A program made the translations under genes and the position numbers. The notes below the pieces were generated by a model that was not told where the DNA came from, did no database searches, and saw only the letters and a program-made list of their open reading frames with translations. Below, in pieces: positions 59,216-64,000 of a DNA stretch of 64,000 nucleotides (its first letter is position 1; every line of letters starts with the position of its first letter). The stretch is from Rotaria sordida (lineage: Eukaryota > Rotifera > Eurotatoria > Philodinida > Philodinidae), in NCBI GenBank assembly GCA_905250125.1, contig CAJNOL010001082.1:17805-81804 (forward strand), in the 5' to 3' direction.

Positions 59216-59850
59216 AAATCTTTTTTTTTTCTTCGTTAAAAACTCTTCAACATATTCTCTTGGATTTTTTAAATGATCTATATGTTTATATATCGTATCG
59301 AAATTAGACCGACTGACGATATTATTTCAGATTAATTAAATATCAATTTAAAAAACATGCAAATCATTTTTATTAGTAAAAAGAAAAGAAACTAAAGATA
59401 GTTAAATACTGTACATGATTATAGATCTATTCAAACAACACTAAGCTTTTTAGCTAATAAAATAGATTTCTAGAATCCTACATTATGATTTATACAATAT
59501 TTAAATGTTTAGTCAGAACAACTTTCATCATTTATCTTATTCCGTAACTTGTTGGATTTTTCATAAATCATTGTGTTCATTTTGATATAAAATATAAAGA
59601 TTAGTATTGTAGACAAGGTGGATGTCCAGTTAATAGTAAAAGCAAAAATGAAATCAATGTGATATAACTAACTGCGGATACATAATAGCTTGATGGATCA
59701 ATAATGCTAAATGAGATAAATATGAAAAATTAGGTCATGCAAATTTTTTGTTTGTCTCAGTGTGTTTTGGAGGCTGGTATCTTTCAATCTGTTCTTGTAT
59801 TTGTTATTTTTTTTAATCAGTATAGGACTAAGATGTTATTCATATCAGAG
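59216..59850. other. Intergenic
   Basis: A short frame near 59220-59300 (minus strand, IDHLKNPREYVEEFLTKK) could be further helicase-gene debris, but it does not match what I expect upstream of motif IV. The rest is AT-rich and empty. Confidence 0.3.
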
Positions 59851-60244
59851 TAGAGAGATTTTACTGAAGTTTCAGCCTATAGTACTGTATGGACTAAAGA
59901 ATCGAATGAGCCATATTTCGAGCTGATATTTTGTCCACAAATAAGCTTACTAGTAAATAGAATGTCCTGAAAATTTCAGACTAAAAGAATGTTCTCTTCA
60001 CGAGACATCGAATTCCCTCCCCCTCCCCCCCAAAAAAATGAGGTTCTCGAATCTTTCGTGAAATATCAAGGATTTTTGGGACTTTGACATCTCATGAAGG
60101 AAGCATTCTTTTGGTCTGAAATTTTCAGGACATTCTATTTACTAGTAAGCTTATTTGTGGACAAAATATCAGCTCGAAATATGGCTCATTCGATTCTTTA
60201 GTCCATACACTACTATAGGCTGAAATTTCAGTAAAATCTCTCTA
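59851..60244. repeat. Near-perfect foldback, about 160-bp arms
   Basis: AGAGAGATTTTACTGAAGTTTC at 59852 reads inverted as GAAATTTCAGTAAAATCTCTCT ending near 60243. Long blocks such as GCCATATTTCGAGCTGATAT and ACATTCTATTTACTAGTAAGC pair without mismatch. The spacer of about 75 bp contains CCCTCCCCCTCCCCCCC. High arm identity marks it as the youngest or best-converted foldback in the window. Confidence 0.85.
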
Positions 60245-61053
60245 GCTGTGCAGGGAAGGCCTATAAGCACTTGTCCTTTTGGGGTTTTTCATACCTCATT
60301 GGGCTCTATCTTATGCACAAAGTCCGAACTCAAAAGCTTTTAAACAGTTCGAGCACTTCCCTCGTAAGTTAGAATTTGACAGAGAATTAAATTTTTTTGA
60401 ATTGAGCATTGCTTTTCTTTGTGACTATTATTTAATAAGTGTTGCTATAATATGTGCACGTTTGTATGTACCTGCTGCTGTTGACAATACAGAAATAGTT
60501 TGTTTTGATCAGTTTATGAAAAGATAAGTTGTTTATATGATTGAAAATGAACAAGTTCATTTTGTCTTTGAATTTAGCGGTGATATTAATGATTTTCAGC
60601 TTAATAAATCTAGATTAGCTGTGCAGAATAAAATATTTCTTTGAAGAGAAAACTTTGTAGAAAAAAAAAAAGAATAAAAGAGCCGGAAAATGGTAAAAAA
60701 ACAATATGTTGTTAGGTTTGATATTTTCATAAGGCCAGTATGTCATTGAACAAAATCATTTCACACTATCACTCAATATCTTGTTTATTACAGAATAATC
60801 ATAGCTATATATACGATGATGAACAACTTTCTATGTTGAACAAATGGAAAATATTAAAAAAACCCTAGAAAATGTTAACAACATTGGAAAATGTCTAATC
60901 AATATGAATGTAGAAAAATAGTTAGCTAGAGAACAGAAAGACAAAGTACCATATGTATATGACAAAGGATGGGATATATAACAATAAGAGAGAAGTGAAA
61001 AGATCACACATATATGATGCACAGAAAGATTAAAAAAAAATTCATATTACTAT
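60245..61053. other. Intergenic
   Basis: An 82-codon frame at 60279-60527 has no recognisable feature. Otherwise AT-rich without gene. Confidence 0.35.
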
Positions 61054-61250
61054 TTAATAACGTCTAGCACCAGCTAGAATTGCAGGATCTGGTCTTGGAT
61101 GATTAACGCATTGAACAACTTGGTTTTTCATGAATTGACGAACACCAGTATTTGAAAGAAGTTTCAAAGTGATTATTATAATGAGACAATACCAGAATCT
61201 TTCTTTCAATCTTTCGTGGTCTTCAATAAAAATGAATGATGCAACCACTC
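61054..61250 (-). CDS. Possible last exon of an unidentified membrane protein
   Basis: After a CTTGGCAG acceptor the frame reads VVASFIFIEDHERLKERFWY, CLIIIITLKLLSNTGVRQFM and ends HPRPDPAILAGARRY plus stop. It has one hydrophobic segment and a polar, Pro-containing tail. The frame before the acceptor lacks an ATG, so this is an exon, not a complete gene; upstream exons to the right were not recognised. Could be chance. Confidence 0.35.
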
Positions 61251-62189
61251 CTGCCAAGACATTGATACAAAAATCACATACTAGAACTATAGATGAAAAA
61301 GTTAATGAAAAGACTACGAATCACAGACAGTATGAAAATATTCAGCTGTTTGGTAACAAAAATAAAATTCATTCTTTTAGTGTTTTTAATTTTCTTTTCA
61401 GCATCACTGTGATAGTAAAGCTTATTGAAAATATTTCAAATAATTCAAAATTTGTTTTGTAAAGACTTTTTTCTCATAAACTCGGCATACTCCAAAATGC
61501 AAGATTTTTTCTTTCATATTATTAGTATTTTAAACCAAAGGAGTCATTTTGTTTTCAACACAGTAAAACTTTTGTGCTTTTGTTTTACAGTTTAGCCAAA
61601 ATTCTGTTACAACTTTTTATCGGTCAGTGCTTAATCGACAAATATTGTTCTGATTCAGAACAATATTTCTTCAATTAGATCGGGTACCACCACGATCTTG
61701 AGTGTTCAACGAATTCTCTTTTATCGAATGAAATCCTCATTTTTGGGTTTTTTTTTTACCTGCGTTTTATCTCTATGAATAATCAATTGATTGCAATAAG
61801 TGTAACATATGATAAAATACCTGTTTTTTCTGCAAGTGTTACTAACAGCAAAATCGATTTCTTCAATTTGAACCAAAGAATAATTTGTTTCTTTCAGTCA
61901 GTAATTATGGAAAAAGTTTTTTACCGTAAAATGTCCAGTTAATCACGTCAGCACGAAATTTATTTACAGTAAACAAAGTATGTTGCTGTTTGGCAATATA
62001 CAACAAGCAAATTTATGATAGAAAAATCGAAGCACAGAAAAAAAAAAGAAAAATCGAAGCACAGAAAAAAAAAGAAAAAGACAATACTGGAAAACTTCAG
62101 TATGAAGACAAGTTAATATATTCTTATATTCTATGAATATCGTTAGGTAACAAGTTAAATTTCAAATATAACAGGATCGAGTTAATCAA
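61251..62189. other. Intergenic with a small tandem duplication
   Basis: AGAAAAATCGAAGCACAG followed by a poly-A run occurs twice in tandem at about 62022-62080. No gene was found. Confidence 0.4.
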
Positions 62190-63503
62190 TTAGCTGTCTT
62201 TTTTGTCATCAGTAATAGTTGCTCCACCTAAAATGCGGTGAACGAAAAAAAATATAGCATTAAATTCGACATCTGAAATGTAATTTGAAATATATTGCAT
62301 AGTAGAATTTAACTAGAGGAATTGTATTATATCAACTGGTTCAATTTCACCTTGAAAATCATCTATAGTATTATACTAACGAGGGAACCGTTCGAAGTTA
62401 TTCACCACTTTTGACTCCATATTTTACCCATAAGTAGGACACCTGTAGACTAGAAAAATCCTGAGCGAATAATGATTCATGATACAGTTTGGTCAAGATA
62501 ATAAAGTTTTACGGCAGGACTCTGATTTTCTAACGAAAACATAGCGCTGGTTTCTGACTTGAAACTGTACTCATATGAAAGTCTAAACTAGATTATCTTG
62601 TATGAAAAAGTTTTGAATTTTTCGATGCAACCTCATCGAGATATAAATGTTTCAATATATAAATGGTTTTTCATAGGTAGTACAGAATAAACATAAGTAT
62701 TCTCAGGTAACTTCATATCACGGCAAAGCTACATGCAAGCTAGACTCGTTGAGATCTTCATATTGGCAAACTGTTAGGTCAATATTTGAAAATGCAGTTT
62801 TATGACGAAGTCAAAGTCGTACAAGAAAATTACGGTAAAATTTCAACATCTCGGTCAAATATTAACATGGGCTCTTAAACGCTCAGAATTTTTCTACTTT
62901 ACAGATACCCTACTTATGAACATTATATAGAGTTACAAGCAATGAATCATTTCGAACGCTTTCGTCGTTAGTATTGTTATCCTCTCTTGATTACTCACCG
63001 AGAAACGGAAATATATAATTGTTTAGCAGATATTTACACCAGCCATTGTTATGTTCATTGTATTCATTACCTAAAAACATTATCTTTCTTAGTATTTTGA
63101 AACAAAAGACAATATTTATTATTTTTACTATCGAGTAACTCTATACTTTTCCAAGACTGAGATCTCGACCGAAATAATACTTTTTTTTTATTCCATGTAG
63201 AAAAAGTCAAAGATACAAAACGTTAACTTAGACATACATTTTTTTCCTACCTTTTCTTGTTGTAATTTGATAAATCGGCACTCGTGTTTTAATACAATGA
63301 GACCAAAGATGACCAGTTAGAAGAGGTACTAAAATTATGTTTCTTCTGATATCAGTAAATTGAATATCAATATTAGATGCAATGTCGAAAGAAATCTTTA
63401 TATTATTGATTAGTTGTTCAAATGGAACATTTACATCGACTTCCATTTGTACTTCTTTATTTTTATATATAAATTTAATTCGTTTCAAATTGTTTGAGTT
63501 CAT
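62190..63503 (-). CDS. Small two-exon protein with possible ubiquitin-like fold
   Basis: Exon 1, 63503-63251, codes MNSNNLKRIKFIYKNKEVQM, then VPFEQLINNIKISFDIASNI and VPLLTGHLWSHCIKTRVPIY; it ends at a GTAGGA donor. Exon 2, 62227-62190, follows a TTTTAG acceptor in matching phase and ends GGATITDDKKDS plus stop; total 96 residues. The beta-strand, turn, helix pattern in the first 55 residues resembles a ubiquitin/PB1-like fold, which is inference. The 1-kb intron contains a foldback. If the donor is not used, a 91-residue protein ending GRKKMYV results. Confidence 0.45.
62417..62938. repeat. Degenerate foldback in an intron, about 250-bp arms
   Basis: CATAAGTAGGACACCTGTAG and AGAAAAATCCTGAGCG at 62430-62466 read inverted as CGCTCAGAATTTTTCTACTT and ATACCCTACTTATG near 62880-62920. 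The centre is near 62675 (CAATATATAAATGGTTTTTC). Arms show many substitutions. Confidence 0.7.
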
Positions 63504-63626
63504 GTCAAAATCTAAAACGAGAGAACAGTATTAAAATAAAAGCTGAAAATTCTTGAACAACAATCGAAAAATGATTTGTTAGAAAACTAATTAAAACTCT
63601 TCTTCAACTTAAAAGTTGGATACTTA

Positions 63627-63650
63627 TACACGATATGCGCATATCGTGTA
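63627..63650. promoter_or_regulatory. Perfect 24-bp palindrome upstream of the small gene
   Basis: A core ATATGCGCATAT flanked by ACACG and CGTGT gives perfect dyad symmetry over 24 bases, about 125 bp upstream of the ATG at 63503. It could be a binding site for a dimeric factor or a small hairpin; nothing more can be said from one copy. Confidence 0.4.
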
Positions 63651-64000
63651 GAAGCACCAGCCTATTTATAGGGAATCTTGTTTTATCCGATTAGGACGGA
63701 CGTCCTTGAAAAGTCAATAAATGAAGATATTCAAAAAAGTAAAACAAAAAAATATTTTATCAAAAAAAAAAAAAAAAAAATCGTCGTACAAATCAACGAT
63801 TCGATTTATAAATCAACAAGATTTAACAATAGGAAAACTCTGCTGTTTTTTTTTTGATTAAAATGTATACGTGTTTTCGTTTAATGTCATATTGGTTTTT
63901 ATTATCTCGATGAGAAAATAAACGTTTAAAATATTCCTAAGACAACGGTAGACAACTATTCGTTTAGGATAATTTACATTTGATTAATCGATAAAATAAA
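63651..64000. other. Window end, AT-rich
   Basis: Contains an A-run of about 18 at 63763-63780 and no gene. Confidence 0.4.

Overview
The window is eukaryotic and strongly AT-rich, with short spliceosomal introns (about 50-90 nt, GT/AG, often GTAAAT or GTATGT donors), intron-bearing metazoan genes, single-exon 7TM receptors with degenerate DRY motifs, F-box/LRR and B-box proteins of lineage-specific type, and many decayed DNA transposons. This mix suggests a bdelloid rotifer of the AT-rich Rotaria kind. That is inference from gene style only; no marker gene settles it. A 100-N scaffold gap sits at 18027-18126.

Layout. 0.7-2.9 kb: a seven-exon, probably type II membrane protein with a Ser/Thr stalk. 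4.2-4.8 kb: a broken dynein heavy chain 3' end. 5.3-6.4 kb: a long foldback. 8.6-12.2 kb: transposon and gene debris plus a GGCCTAGG-type repeat. 15.6-16.6 kb: a two-exon GPCR. 18.6-20.6 kb: an F-box/LRR-like protein. 22.0-24.9 kb: one arm of a large inverted duplication. 28.5 kb: a tiny two-exon gene. 29.2-31.2 kb: gene debris split by a 1.4-kb foldback. 32.4-33.6 kb: a B-box/coiled-coil/transmembrane protein. 34.9-35.9 kb: a foldback holding a solo LTR. 36.4-39.4 kb: an NZF/RBR-like zinc protein. 39.5-46.0 kb: a ten-exon XRCC4 gene (non-homologous end joining) with an opposite-strand gene nested in intron 5; the middle of this locus is the second arm of the inverted duplication. 48.7-49.4 kb: a second solo LTR and a small membrane protein. 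50-51.5 kb: dead piggyBac. 52.3-53.2 kb: intronless phytanoyl-CoA dioxygenase, a transfer candidate. 53.6-55.6 kb: an apparently complete Tc1/mariner/IS630-type element. 55.8-59.2 kb: convergent PWP2 and IGHMBP2 pseudogenes. 59.9-60.2 kb: near-perfect foldback. 62.2-63.5 kb: a small ubiquitin-like gene with a foldback in its intron.

The strongest results are the XRCC4 gene, which was reconstructed exon by exon with matching phases, and the inverted partial copy of it 16 kb away. That copy is identical in two exons but clearly diverged elsewhere, which suggests patchy gene conversion. The second theme is inverted-repeat density: at least eight independent foldbacks, two of them in introns of living genes and one carrying an LTR insertion. 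I did not find a clearly new multi-gene system. The most interesting unit is the XRCC4 locus with its nested unknown gene, together with the palindromic architecture around it.
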